Source: Pantoea allii (GTDB lineage Bacteria > Pseudomonadota > Gammaproteobacteria > Enterobacterales > Enterobacteriaceae). From it: a stretch of 64,000 nt of DNA. The stretch lies in the NCBI RefSeq assembly GCF_002307475.1, contig NZ_NTMH01000024.1, forward strand, positions 1 through 64,000, read 5' to 3'. Shown here in pieces: positions 6,828-15,103 of this stretch (position 1 is the first letter of the stretch; every line of letters starts with the position of its first letter). Made by a program: the position numbers and the translations under genes. The notes below the pieces were generated by a model that worked only from the letters and a program-made list of their open reading frames with translations, did no database searches and was not told the DNA's origin.

Positions 6828-8211
6828 CATTAACATCGCCACGCGCCGCCGCCAGTGGACCATTGCAGGCGTATCCGCTGCCGTGATGGTCGCCATCGGG
6901 GGCGGTGTCTGGGCTTATTCGCATCATCAGGCCGAGCTGGAGCACCCCACCGCCAAACCGGCACCGGATATGACGGGCGGGCTGGTCAACACCTCATTCA
7001 CGCAAGGCGTGAACACCTCAGCCCTTCAGCAGCAGCAGGAGAAGACAGCCGGTCTGGAGCGTGACCTGGGCACGATAAAAAACACCCTCGTCACGCAGAA
7101 TGAGGAGCTCAAGAAGCAGCTGAGCACCCTCACGGAGCAGCTGACACAGCTGCAGACGCGGCAGGCTCAGGAAAGTAAGCCCGTAAACGGACCCGGACAG
7201 GGGAGCGGCACCGCCAGCCAGACCTCTGCCAGCGGCCCGGTTGCGCATGGCCCTGCCGGTCCGGCGCAGTGGAGTATTACCGACCCGCAACGCGGTCCCG
7301 CTGCGGGGCAGGGCAGTCAGTTCTATCCGGTGCAGGGACAGGGGTATGCGCCCGGCAATATCCCGCCACGCACGGGTGGACTTCAGCGCGATACCTTTAC
7401 CTATGCCTCGCTGAAAAAGCCCGTTCACAAGCTGCCCTGGATACCGTCAGGCTCGTTTTCTGAGGCCGTGATGATTGAGGGCGCAGACGCCAACGCCAGT
7501 GTGACCGGTCAGCAGAACACCTCGCCCGTGGTCATCACGCTGCTCGGCGACGTCTCCATGCCGAACGGCCGCACCTACAACATGGACAAGTGCCGCGTGA
7601 CCGGCGAAATCTACGGGGATATCTCCAGCGAGCGCGGTGACGTCCGGACCAAAAACATCAGTTGTATCCTGAAAAACGGCGATCACATCGATATGCCGTT
7701 TGAGGGGCACGTGTCCTTCCAGGGGAAGGTCGGCATTCGCGGGAAACCGGTGATGCGTAACGGCCAGATTCTGATGAATGCGGGCGGTGCAGGCTTCCTG
7801 TCAGGCCTCGGGGATGGCTTCAAATCTGCGGCCACGCCGATGGTAGGGCTGGGGGGAACGGCCACCATCGGTGCCGGCGACATTCTCAAACAGGGGTTCG
7901 GTGGCGGTGCCAGCAAAGCCTCTGAAACCCTGAGTCAGTACTACATCAAACGTGCAGAGCAGTATCACCCCGTCATTGACATTGGTGCGGGCAATGCCGT
8001 GACCGTGGTCTTCCAGCAGGGTTTCCGGCTTCAGACCATCGAAGAGGCCGACGCAGAAAAAGAGAAGAAAGAAGCACCGCAGCCGCAGGTGCAGCAGACC
8101 GCCGCCAGCACAACGGCAGGCACGTCCGGCAATGGCAACCCGACAGTCCCCGACCCGAACGAGGTCCTTAAGCAGGCGAGCCAATTGAGACTGGGTGACA
8201 CCATTAATTAA
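6820..8211 (+). CDS. Core complex protein TraB (VirB10-like)
   Basis: 463 residues (F: 475). Order: cytoplasmic N terminus, one membrane helix (about 13-33), a coiled-coil of Gln/Leu-rich heptads (about 70-125), a Gly/Pro/Gln-rich linker (to about 195), and a C-terminal VirB10-type beta domain from about residue 205 to 415. The tail is Gln/Thr-rich. TraB spans the periplasm from inner to outer membrane and forms the channel with TraK and TraV. Confidence 0.92.
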   Translation: MSNINIATRRRQWTIAGVSAAVMVAIGGGVWAYSHHQAELEHPTAKPAPDMTGGLVNTSFTQGVNTSALQQQQEKTAGLERDLGTIKNTLVTQNEELKKQLSTLTEQLTQLQTRQAQESKPVNGPGQGSGTASQTSASGPVAHGPAGPAQWSITDPQRGPAAGQGSQFYPVQGQGYAPGNIPPRTGGLQRDTFTYASLKKPVHKLPWIPSGSFSEAVMIEGADANASVTGQQNTSPVVITLLGDVSMPNGRTYNMDKCRVTGEIYGDISSERGDVRTKNISCILKNGDHIDMPFEGHVSFQGKVGIRGKPVMRNGQILMNAGGAGFLSGLGDGFKSAATPMVGLGGTATIGAGDILKQGFGGGASKASETLSQYYIKRAEQYHPVIDIGAGNAVTVVFQQGFRLQTIEEADAEKEKKEAPQPQVQQTAASTTAGTSGNGNPTVPDPNEVLKQASQLRLGDTIN

Positions 8212-8222
8212 GGGAGCAGGGA

Positions 8223-8753
8223 ATGGAAAACTGGCATGTGGCACAGACAAAATTTGGACAGGAAAAAAAAGCGGAGCAGCAGCTGACCAGTCAGGGGGTG
8301 GAAACCCTGCTGCCGGTGTTTTCCGAGGTCAGGCTGAAAAACGGCTTAATACGTCGTGTCGCTGAGCAGCCTCTTTTCCCAAACTACATTTTTGTGCGTT
8401 TCGATCCGGAAAAGGTGCATACCACCGCCATCAAGGCCACACGCGGCATTGCGTCACTCATCAGCTTTGGCGGTCTGCCCGCCATTGTACCTGAGCGCGT
8501 GATTGAAAAGCTGAAGAAGGGCTGGCAGGGTGCGCCGCAGAACAAGCAACTGCCGGAAGACGGTGACCGCGTCATCATTCAGGACGGCGCATTTGAGGGG
8601 ATCGAGGCCATCTGGTGTGAGCCGGACGGAATGAGCCGCGCGGTGCTGCTGTTCAAAATTCTGAACCGTCAGATGCGGGTGCCGGTGGAAAGCCACATGC
8701 GTTTTCATATTGCCGCGCGGGCGGCGGAACAGCCGGACAGGAAAAGGATATGA
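8223..8753 (+). CDS. RfaH-type transcription elongation/antitermination factor inside the tra operon
   Basis: 176 residues, aligning over its length with E. coli RfaH. Matches include the N-terminal NGN domain (WHVAQTKFGQ...EQPLFPNYIFVRFDP, then HTTAIKATRG and PAIVP) and the KOW domain (DRVIIQDGAFEG, EPDG, LLFKILN). Plasmid homologues (ActX/TaxB types) usually lie near the start of transfer operons; this one sits directly after traB. It may load on RNA polymerase and suppress termination, for instance at the terminator at 5446. I saw no canonical ops element (GGCGGTAG-type) upstream of traA, so its recruitment signal may differ. Confidence 0.9.
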   Translation: MENWHVAQTKFGQEKKAEQQLTSQGVETLLPVFSEVRLKNGLIRRVAEQPLFPNYIFVRFDPEKVHTTAIKATRGIASLISFGGLPAIVPERVIEKLKKGWQGAPQNKQLPEDGDRVIIQDGAFEGIEAIWCEPDGMSRAVLLFKILNRQMRVPVESHMRFHIAARAAEQPDRKRI

Positions 8754-9148
8754 ACGTGATGCTTAAGCGGCGGTGGCCACGCGGTAAAGGGATCAACCTG
8801 TGTGGCCTTGTCGCCATGCTGTTGACAGACAATCTCGTCATGGCGTGGCTGATTAAGACTGGTCAGGTTGACGTTGTCAGCTGGCCGGTCTGGCGAATGA
8901 TGGTGCTGGCGTCGCTGGTGACACTGGGAGTCCAGGTCCGGAGAGGGAAACACACGCTGTTGACTACGGTGCAGGCGCTGACAGGTTTATGGGCACTGTC
9001 GCTCATTGTCTGCATCGTTAACTCACTCATCATATGGGCGTGGCCATCCTCCGCTTTTTTGTATTCCGCACTGTGTGTATCTGCCTGTATGGGGGCTGTT
9101 GTTGCTCCTGCTATCACCCTGTTTGAACTGACATTTGATCGGGCCTGA
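8750..9148 (+). CDS. Four-helix membrane protein, unknown
   Basis: 132 residues with about four hydrophobic segments (near 14-34, 42-62, 73-95 and 105-128). The start overlaps the stop of the RfaH-type gene (ATGA). It is followed by a similar-sized membrane gene at 9179; both contain a WxVWRMxxLASLVTLG/WATLGLQV-type block, so they are probably divergent duplicates. No catalytic motif is visible. An immunity or exclusion-like membrane role is possible but unsupported. Confidence 0.6.
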   Translation: MNVMLKRRWPRGKGINLCGLVAMLLTDNLVMAWLIKTGQVDVVSWPVWRMMVLASLVTLGVQVRRGKHTLLTTVQALTGLWALSLIVCIVNSLIIWAWPSSAFLYSALCVSACMGAVVAPAITLFELTFDRA

Positions 9149-9178
9149 GCACATCAGAACCTGACAAGGAAACCGGAT

Positions 9179-9568
9179 ATGAACAATTCGAATGCACGCC
9201 TGATAGTTTTTCTGCTTACTTTTCTTGTGGTTACCCTGAATCTGGTCGCTGTATACATCATGCTTCGCATGGGGGTGGGACCGTCCGGGGGCATAACGTG
9301 GCAGGTGTGGCGGATGCTGAACCTTCTTGCCTGGGCCACGCTGGGCTTACAGGTGCTTTCTTTAGGTAGCGGATTAAGTATGGCCCCGGTTTTCGCAGGG
9401 CTCGTTACCTGGCTTATCGTGCCGGCAGGATGGCTCGTTGAGGTTGCCCGTGCGGGTCAGCTTCAGGTGGCCAGCAAAGCATTCCTTTATATGGGCCCCT
9501 GCACAGGGGTTGTGCTCTCGTTCGGCGCGGCCGTATTCGTGCTGATGTTTGAAAGAAGACGCCGGTAG
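9179..9568 (+). CDS. Four-helix membrane protein, paralogue of the preceding gene
   Basis: 129 residues with four hydrophobic segments. The region WQVWRMLNLLAWATLGLQV parallels WPVWRMMVLASLVTLGVQV in the gene at 8750, and the overall length and topology agree. This is the basis for calling them paralogues. AAGGAAACC precedes the ATG. Function unknown. Confidence 0.6.
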   Translation: MNNSNARLIVFLLTFLVVTLNLVAVYIMLRMGVGPSGGITWQVWRMLNLLAWATLGLQVLSLGSGLSMAPVFAGLVTWLIVPAGWLVEVARAGQLQVASKAFLYMGPCTGVVLSFGAAVFVLMFERRRR

Positions 9569-9581
9569 AGGGCGGGCTGTA

Positions 9582-10298
9582 ATGAAAAAACAATTTTTCA
9601 GAGTGCTCGCCCTGCTGTCAGTCATGATGCTGGCCGGCTGTGATTATGGTGACAGGCAGTTTGATGAAGACCGGACAAAAGCACTACAGAATCCTGATGC
9701 GTTTCAGGCCTATCAGCAGCTGAACAAGGACGCGGAAAAAAACTGCCATCCCGGAGTGTTCAGAGCGACATGCTCAGAGGAAGTCCATACTGCGTATCAG
9801 GAGCTCGCACTTTCACTTTACCGCACAGCGTTAAACCGGCGCTCTCCCGCAGCCTTCATTGACCTGTTCATGCGGAATGACCCGCCGGAGGAGCTGCAAT
9901 CCCGGATGCCCCAACTCGCTGAAGAACTGATTAATCTTGCCACGCATTCGGCGGGTGACAGGTCGTCAGCGCGTCTTCTGGCCACAACTGCCCACGTACT
10001 GGAACGGGGACAGTGGGTGCAGAAAGACAGCGTCCGTGCCGCTGCCTTTTTTGCTCAGGCCTGGCTTGCGTATGATACGAAGGCACACGCCAGTCTCAGT
10101 CGTCTTTACAGCGAGCAGCACGATGAGGCCAGCGCGCTGTTGTGGCGGTTGCGCTGTATTGGCGACTGTTACAACAAACTGGAAACTGCCGGGCCCCCCG
10201 CGACGCTGAGCCCGAGAGAGATTCTGCGCATTCAGTCTCTTGCAAAAGACCGGAGCATTATCACCGTGAACGGGCAGGCAAACTGGGAGGCGAAATGA
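9582..10298 (+). CDS. Lipoprotein, mainly helical, unknown function
   Basis: 238 residues. Lipobox LAGC near residue 20 after a short signal sequence (MKKQFFRVLALLSVMM). The start at 9582 is chosen because the signal peptide begins there; an upstream GTG at 9549 would mask it. The mature part is rich in Ala/Leu helices with paired segments (AYQELALSLYRTAL, RAAAFFAQAWLAYDTKAHASLSRLY) that resemble Sel1/TPR-type helical repeats, suggesting a protein-protein scaffold. Its stop overlaps the next start (ATGA). Location in the tra operon suggests an envelope role. Confidence 0.62.
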   Translation: MKKQFFRVLALLSVMMLAGCDYGDRQFDEDRTKALQNPDAFQAYQQLNKDAEKNCHPGVFRATCSEEVHTAYQELALSLYRTALNRRSPAAFIDLFMRNDPPEELQSRMPQLAEELINLATHSAGDRSSARLLATTAHVLERGQWVQKDSVRAAAFFAQAWLAYDTKAHASLSRLYSEQHDEASALLWRLRCIGDCYNKLETAGPPATLSPREILRIQSLAKDRSIITVNGQANWEAK

Positions 10299-11080
10299 AC
10301 ATTCTCGTCAGGGGGGCGCTTGTCGCGCTTTGCCTTCTGCAGACGCTGCCCGTTAAGGCTGGCGGTTTCTCTTCCCGATCATCTTTTAAATCTTCATCAG
10401 GCTTTGCCGCCCGCAGTCCGTCGTACCGGCCCTCCTCAACGGGCAGCGCGCCCGCATACAAAAGCTTCAGGCCAGAATCGGGCAGCGGCACGAAATCTGC
10501 CGGAGGAAACGGCAGTTCAGCGGGCCGGGGTAACGGCACGTCTCCGGGATACGGGCCTTCACCCTCTGCCCGGCAGTCTCTGCTTAACAACAACGGGCCT
10601 CAGCCCTCACCCCGGCTTCAGACCATTATCAGGGAGAAAGAGGCCAGTGGTCCCGGCTGGGTGGGAACGGCTGCGTTGGTCTGGTTACTCAGTCAGCACG
10701 ATTTGTCTTCCAGCGATCGCGAGTGGATCAACAGCCGCCTGCGCGAGGCAAACAGCGACAGCAGCAGTGAGCAACCCGCCCCCGTGTCCGGACAGTCTGA
10801 TGTCAGTTTTCAGTGGGCCATTCCGTCACACATTGTGAGTGGTCTGCCGGTAAAAATCGTCGTGACGGCGGTTCATTACGGGAAGGCGGTTTTGCCTTCC
10901 TGTGAACTCGACGATGTAAAGAGTGTGCCGGAAAACAACGCGGCAGTGCTGAACTGGACACCGGAAGACACGTTTTCTGCCGTGGCAACCTGCAGGGCTG
11001 AGGGCTGGGTAGACCAGCGTCTGCTTGCCGTTTCTCAAATGAGTGGAGGGGAAAGTGAATCTGAACCTGAACCAGAATGA
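10295..11080 (+). CDS. Secreted Ser/Gly-rich protein with acidic tail
   Basis: 261 residues. Signal peptide of about 22 residues (ending VKA). A low-complexity Ser/Gly/Pro-rich part follows (about 23-105), with a short hydrophobic segment (WVGTAALVWLLS) near 120-135. The C-terminal domain has two Cys residues that could pair (SCELDD, ATCRAEG), and the end reads SESEPEPE. The ATG overlaps the upstream stop. Not recognised; probably periplasmic or membrane-anchored. Confidence 0.58.
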   Translation: MNILVRGALVALCLLQTLPVKAGGFSSRSSFKSSSGFAARSPSYRPSSTGSAPAYKSFRPESGSGTKSAGGNGSSAGRGNGTSPGYGPSPSARQSLLNNNGPQPSPRLQTIIREKEASGPGWVGTAALVWLLSQHDLSSSDREWINSRLREANSDSSSEQPAPVSGQSDVSFQWAIPSHIVSGLPVKIVVTAVHYGKAVLPSCELDDVKSVPENNAAVLNWTPEDTFSAVATCRAEGWVDQRLLAVSQMSGGESESEPEPE

Positions 11081-11576
11081 GGATACTTTTAACAGGCAGC
11101 GAAAACAGTTTAATCGTATCCGTTGGATGAATGTTGGATGGCTGGAAAGACAGCCACCTCATGTTGAAACCCTTGCTGTGTGGGCTGTTACTGTCTTTAT
11201 CGTGTTAATCAATCTGGATGATTTTTTTTCGGAACAAATCCGTCCCGTACTCCTGACGGCAGGTCTGGCATCGGTTGTTTTATCGGGTGTGTTATGGCTT
11301 CGGTGGCGAAAGAAACCGCATAACTGGCCTGACCTTATAGCAGACGAACTGGTTTCGTACCTTCCCACATACCCGGACGCTTTTGCCAGGCTGCAGCAAA
11401 GTGTTTTGAAGGATGGCCACCTTGACCCAAAGGTACTGGATGAATGGGTAAAGGAGGAAGAACGCGCAATTCGGGACAAACAACAGGCTTTAAACCGTCG
11501 GGAGTTCGCTTTCACGTTACGCAAAATGGGCCATGAAACAGAGGATCGCCATCATGACGACGCCCGGCACCCGTGA
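11055..11576 (+). CDS. Two-helix membrane protein, first of three paralogues
   Basis: 173 residues from the GTG at 11055, preceded by GGAGGGG; a GTG at 11043 is the alternative. Basic N terminus with RxRxxNxxWLxR, two membrane helices (about 44-84), then a conserved cytoplasmic block: DLIADELVSYLPTYPDAFARL, LDPKVLDEWVKEEE and REFAFTLRKMGHETEDRHHDD. The same architecture recurs at 12298 and, more distantly, at 13009. No known domain is recognised. Confidence 0.6.
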   Translation: MNLNLNQNEDTFNRQRKQFNRIRWMNVGWLERQPPHVETLAVWAVTVFIVLINLDDFFSEQIRPVLLTAGLASVVLSGVLWLRWRKKPHNWPDLIADELVSYLPTYPDAFARLQQSVLKDGHLDPKVLDEWVKEEERAIRDKQQALNRREFAFTLRKMGHETEDRHHDDARHP

Positions 11577-11796
11577 AGCGCGGATACGGCTCTGCTCGCT
11601 CCGCATCCGGTATCGTAAAGCATGGCAGTCACAGGCCGACAGTAACACCCTGGCTGCGCTGCTGATGGCCATTGAATCTGTTAACCAGTCACTGAATGGT
11701 CACTGCATTGAGCCAGAACCCTGCCTTCAGCAGACAGCAGCGGTCATGAAAGAGGAACAGCGAATGGCCAGTGAATCCCTGAAGTTAACAGGTAAG
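11520..11796 (+). repeat. Tandem duplication, copy 1 (copy 2 at 12721-12986)
   Basis: About 270 bp that recur nearly unchanged 1.2 kb downstream. The repeat covers the end of the two-helix membrane gene and most of the small gene that starts inside it. Copy 2 has an extra C near 12920 and lacks about 11 bp near 12967, so its small gene is cut short. The near-identity points to a recent duplication. Confidence 0.8.
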
Positions 11797-11832
11797 CTGC
11801 GGTATAACGCGGTAAGGAGTGACAGAATATGA
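11554..11832 (+). CDS. Small basic helical protein nested at the end of the membrane gene
   Basis: 92 residues. The ATG at 11554 has AGAGGA 8 bases upstream and overlaps the preceding gene by 23 bases; an ATG at 11533 is the alternative. Strongly basic N-terminal half (TREARIRLCSLRIRYRKAW), then helical with SQADSNTLAALLMAIESV. A close copy lies at 12755 with the same overlap, which supports it being a real gene. It overlaps the next start (ATGA). Function unknown. Confidence 0.6.
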   Translation: MTTPGTREARIRLCSLRIRYRKAWQSQADSNTLAALLMAIESVNQSLNGHCIEPEPCLQQTAAVMKEEQRMASESLKLTGKLRYNAVRSDRI

Positions 11833-12227
11833 CGACCAGTAAAGTGTCAGATAACCGATCATCGAAGATCAATGAAATCCTGCGCTCACTTCTCTTACTC
11901 GCGGGGTTTTTTGGGTTGCTGACGGTAGGCGTGCTGTATGGGTTGCCGATGATGCTCCATGCTAAAAGTGAAAATAAACTGCAACAGATTGGCTCGCTGG
12001 CGATGGTGAAAAACAACTGTCACGGCTTCTTTTACCACGATGACGATGTTTCTGTGCTGGTGATGACCAGTGGTTACGTGGTGACAGTCAGCGGCTGTGT
12101 GAATGCCGATCCCGGCATAGCTGTGATGGAGCCGATAACCACTCTCACAACGGACGGTCGGGACATCGGTAAATACTGGTGTGTTAATGATATTTGTTAT
12201 GAGCGAACAAACAAAGAAAACGACTGA
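11829..12227 (+). CDS. Single-pass membrane protein, unknown
   Basis: 132 residues. Cytoplasmic N terminus (about 1-16), one membrane helix (about 19-42), then a periplasmic domain with four Cys (NNCHGFF, SGCVNAD, YWCVNDICYE) that could form two disulfides. It sits between the two copies of the duplicated cassette. Not recognised. Confidence 0.55.
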   Translation: MTTSKVSDNRSSKINEILRSLLLLAGFFGLLTVGVLYGLPMMLHAKSENKLQQIGSLAMVKNNCHGFFYHDDDVSVLVMTSGYVVTVSGCVNADPGIAVMEPITTLTTDGRDIGKYWCVNDICYERTNKEND

Positions 12228-12297
12228 GGAACCAGGCATGTTTTGCTGAGGCGCTTTTTCGAGAACGCGTCAGTGCTTCTGCATGAGGGGATAAAAA

Positions 12298-12777
12298 ATG
12301 GCTGAAAAGACTCTTAAAGCCCGGCGGAAACAGCTTGTGCGTCTCCGAAGGATGAATTTCATGTGGTTAAAAAGGGTACCTGTTCGTACTGGAATCTGGG
12401 CCGCCTGGAGTGTCACTGTCGTGGTTTCGTTATTTGCACTGGTCTATACGGTCAGAGGAGGTCCGTACACTCTTCAGCTTCAGGTGGTTGCTATGCTGAT
12501 GCAGTTTGTGTCATGGCTAAAGACAGCCAAGACACCCCATTACACATGGTCTGATCTGATTGCGAAAGAACTGGTTTTATACAAACCCACAGACGAGGCG
12601 GCTTTTGCCAGACTGAGGCAGGACATCACGCGAAGCTGCTGTCTGGACCCTCACAGGGTAGGTCAATGGATATCGCAGGAACTGAGTGCTCTTAACCGCG
12701 AAACATTCGCTTTGGCATCACGCAAAATGGGGCATGACACAGAGGATCGCCATCATGACGATGCGCAATACCCGTGA
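12298..12777 (+). CDS. Two-helix membrane protein, second of three paralogues
   Basis: 159 residues. Shares with the gene at 11055 the basic RKQLVRLRRMNFMWLKR start, two membrane helices (about 33-78), WSDLIAKELVLYKPTDEAAFARL, a central HRVGQWISQE block and the identical end RKMGHDTEDRHHDDA. The last 57 bp belong to the 270-bp nearly identical repeat. The small gene at 12755 is nested in its 3' end. Function unknown. Confidence 0.6.
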   Translation: MAEKTLKARRKQLVRLRRMNFMWLKRVPVRTGIWAAWSVTVVVSLFALVYTVRGGPYTLQLQVVAMLMQFVSWLKTAKTPHYTWSDLIAKELVLYKPTDEAAFARLRQDITRSCCLDPHRVGQWISQELSALNRETFALASRKMGHDTEDRHHDDAQYP

Positions 12778-12973
12778 AGCGCGGATACGGCTCTGTTCGC
12801 TCCGCATCCGGTATCGTAAAGCATGGCTGTCACAGGCAGACAGTAAAACCCTGGCTGCGCTGCTGGCGGACATTGAATCTGTTAAAGAGTCACTGAACGG
12901 TCCCTGCATTGAGCAACAACCCCTGCCTTCAGCAGACAGCAACGGGCATGAAAGAGGAACAGCGAATCCCTGA
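12755..12973 (+). CDS. Truncated copy of the small nested protein
   Basis: 72 residues. Residues 1 to about 55 match the product of 11554 (TREARIRLCSLRIRYRKAW...). A one-base insertion (CCC to CCCC near 12920) changes the frame, so the C terminus is unrelated and shorter. It may still work if the basic N-terminal part is the active one; otherwise it is a decaying duplicate. Confidence 0.45.
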   Translation: MTMRNTREARIRLCSLRIRYRKAWLSQADSKTLAALLADIESVKESLNGPCIEQQPLPSADSNGHERGTANP

Positions 12974-13008
12974 CGTTAACAAGTAATCAGCGCCTGTTCT
13001 GGCAGATA

Positions 13009-13449
13009 GTGGCAGACCTGGAAGACTGGAAAAAACGCGGCAACCCTGCGCAGTGGGTACGACCCGGGTTTTATCTCGCGCTTGTTGGTCTGGTGCTGCT
13101 ACCGGCAGAGTTTGTGGCGGTTGTGAAAGCCTCATCAGCGACCAGCGGAAATCTGGTCGGGGCGGTAATGATTACGTTGGGAACATGGTCTGTTGCTTAC
13201 GCCTGGGTGATTGACCGTGTCTTTCAGAGCTGGTCTGAACGTGTTTACAGACAGTTTGAACGTTATAAACCTGTCAGTGCAGAAGCCTGGCTGGAGATGA
13301 AGGAAGACGTGACTTTAAATCACAGGCTGACGCTCAGGGCGGCAGTGCGCTGGGCAGAAAAAGAGCGAGTGTGCCTGAGCGCCAGCAATGATCAATCCGA
13401 CCCGACAGGTACTCCTCGGGCCTCATTCATGCAGTCGAAGCATAGCTGA
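13009..13449 (+). CDS. Two-helix membrane protein, third, divergent paralogue
   Basis: 146 residues from GTG 13009; the true start is uncertain. An in-frame CTG at 12970 overlaps the preceding stop and would add 13 residues. Two membrane helices (about 20-65), then ERYKPVSAEAWLEMKEDV...LRAAVRWAEKER, which aligns with the YKPT...ARLRQDI...GQWISQE block of the genes at 11055 and 12298. So this operon block holds three related membrane proteins. Function unknown. Confidence 0.5.
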   Translation: MADLEDWKKRGNPAQWVRPGFYLALVGLVLLPAEFVAVVKASSATSGNLVGAVMITLGTWSVAYAWVIDRVFQSWSERVYRQFERYKPVSAEAWLEMKEDVTLNHRLTLRAAVRWAEKERVCLSASNDQSDPTGTPRASFMQSKHS

Positions 13450-13528
13450 CCGGCTGCGTTGGCATAGGCGCTGAGGATAAGAGGAGTGGCGGCTTAAGTT
13501 TAAAAATGCTTTACGCGGGAAGGAATCT

Positions 13529-14368
13529 ATGGCTGCAATCAGACATCCTGTCATGCGGTATCATGGTGGTAAATTCAGACTCGCCCCCTGGATTATTGAA
13601 CATTTCCCCCCACACCGTTGTTATGTCGAACCCTTTGGCGGGGCGGCATCTGTTCTGCTTCAGAAACCGCGAAGCGAAGCCGAGGTCTACAACGATCTTG
13701 ATGAGTATGTCGTGAATCTGTTTCGGGTCCTGCGCGACCCGCAAATGAGCCGACAGCTTGCAGAAGCATGCATGATGACGCCCTTTTCACGGGTTGAATT
13801 CCAGGAAGCGTACGAACATACGGATGAACCGGTTGAGCAGGCTCGCCGGACAATCGTGCGCGCCACGATGGGATTTGGCTCTGCCGGCGCGACGAAAGGC
13901 AGGACCGGTTTCAGGCTTGATAGCCGCCGCAACTACGCGACTGCGCAGGCTGTGTGGTCATGGGCCCCCGCTAACCTCATTGCAGTGGCTGAACGGTTCG
14001 CGGGAGTACTGGTGGAAAAACGGGAGGCAATCCAGTGCATGCTGGACCATGACACGCCGGACACGCTGCACTATGTTGATCCCCCTTACATGCACGAGGT
14101 CAGAGTCATGGCCAGTTCGTACTACCGGTATGAAATGGACACTGCTCAGCATGCCCGTCTTATTGACGTGCTCAAGGCGTTAAAAGGCTCGGTCATCCTC
14201 AGTGGCTACGATACTGACCTTTACAATGACATGTTAAAGGGATGGTCCAAGCGCGTTAAAACCACGGCGGCAAACGGTGTTTCCGGTTCGGTAAAGCGCA
14301 CTGAATGCCTGTGGATACGGCTCAGAACTGAAGAGATCGCCTGTGGCACAAACTTCAGTTTCCTGTGA
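13529..14368 (+). CDS. D12-class adenine-N6 DNA methyltransferase (Dam-like)
   Basis: 279 residues. The order of motifs is that of the Dam/D12 family: YHGGKFRLAPWI near residue 11, VEPFGGAAS (AdoMet pocket) near 32, a variable target-recognition region (about 60-150), the catalytic DPPY near 182, then SGYDTDLY and a C-terminal ECLW segment. It transfers a methyl group to adenine; GATC is the likely but unproven target. No restriction endonuclease is next to it, so it is an orphan. A methyltransferase in the middle of a tra operon could protect incoming DNA or affect replication timing at the GATC-rich origin segment near 55094. Confidence 0.87.
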   Translation: MAAIRHPVMRYHGGKFRLAPWIIEHFPPHRCYVEPFGGAASVLLQKPRSEAEVYNDLDEYVVNLFRVLRDPQMSRQLAEACMMTPFSRVEFQEAYEHTDEPVEQARRTIVRATMGFGSAGATKGRTGFRLDSRRNYATAQAVWSWAPANLIAVAERFAGVLVEKREAIQCMLDHDTPDTLHYVDPPYMHEVRVMASSYYRYEMDTAQHARLIDVLKALKGSVILSGYDTDLYNDMLKGWSKRVKTTAANGVSGSVKRTECLWIRLRTEEIACGTNFSFL

Positions 14369-14552
14369 AGTTGAAGAACCTATAAAACTAAGAGCAGATT
14401 CTTACAGTAATCAAAACCAGCGTTTCAGGTATGAAAAGAAAGGTACCAACACCAGGGCTTTTCTCCGGCACCCATGAGCAGGACTCACCTGCCACTCTTG
14501 TTTCTACTCACTACGATTAACCTGCGGCTCCGCCGCCACTGAGGTAACTCCC

Positions 14553-15101
14553 ATGCAAAAACTGTTTGCGTGCGCACTGCTGTGCGCGGCGCTGACCGGC
14601 TGTGCCGGCATGAATTCCGACTTTGACTGCAACAAAACGGCGACTGACCAGTGCCTGACGATGTCAGAAGCCAGTCACCTGGCAGACAAGGGAAAAAGTC
14701 TTGATGACCTGACGGCCAGCAGAGAAGCAGGCCCAAAGCCTGCCGCTGAGGCGCTGGCGACGCCCGGCAATGTGAAGCCCGCCATCGATCCGAATCGTAA
14801 AGTCACCGTTCCGGCATTTACTCCCCGTGCAGGAGGCCGTTCGCACCTGAGCAGCGATGCGCTGCGCGCCTCGACCATCCCGGTGAGAACGACGTCTGTA
14901 CCCGATGGCAGCATCACGCCGTCAGATTACAGCGGGCCGGGCCATGTAGATGCGAAACGCATTCCGGATGCCACGCAGCGCCTCTGGATTGCCCCCTGGG
15001 TGGACGGCGAAGACAGCTTTCATCAGCCCGCCGTTGTGGAGTTTGTGAAGAAAAAATCGCGCTGGGATGAAGACTATCGCGTGATAAGTCAGGGAGATTA
15101 A
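14553..15101 (+). CDS. Outer-membrane lipoprotein TraV (VirB7-like)
   Basis: 182 residues (F: 171). Lipobox LTGC at about 15-18, followed by Cys-containing segments typical of TraV (DFDCNKT, DQCLTM). The middle is Pro-rich and the C terminus basic. TraV anchors TraK in the outer membrane. The 185 bp upstream hold no gene. AGGTAACTCCC precedes the ATG. Confidence 0.86.
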   Translation: MQKLFACALLCAALTGCAGMNSDFDCNKTATDQCLTMSEASHLADKGKSLDDLTASREAGPKPAAEALATPGNVKPAIDPNRKVTVPAFTPRAGGRSHLSSDALRASTIPVRTTSVPDGSITPSDYSGPGHVDAKRIPDATQRLWIAPWVDGEDSFHQPAVVEFVKKKSRWDEDYRVISQGD

Positions 15102-15103
15102 GC

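Noticed and set aside
10142..10294. Longer N terminus for the Ser/Gly-rich protein (start at 10142)
   Set aside because: It would overlap the lipoprotein gene by 157 bp and hide a clear signal peptide that starts at 10295.
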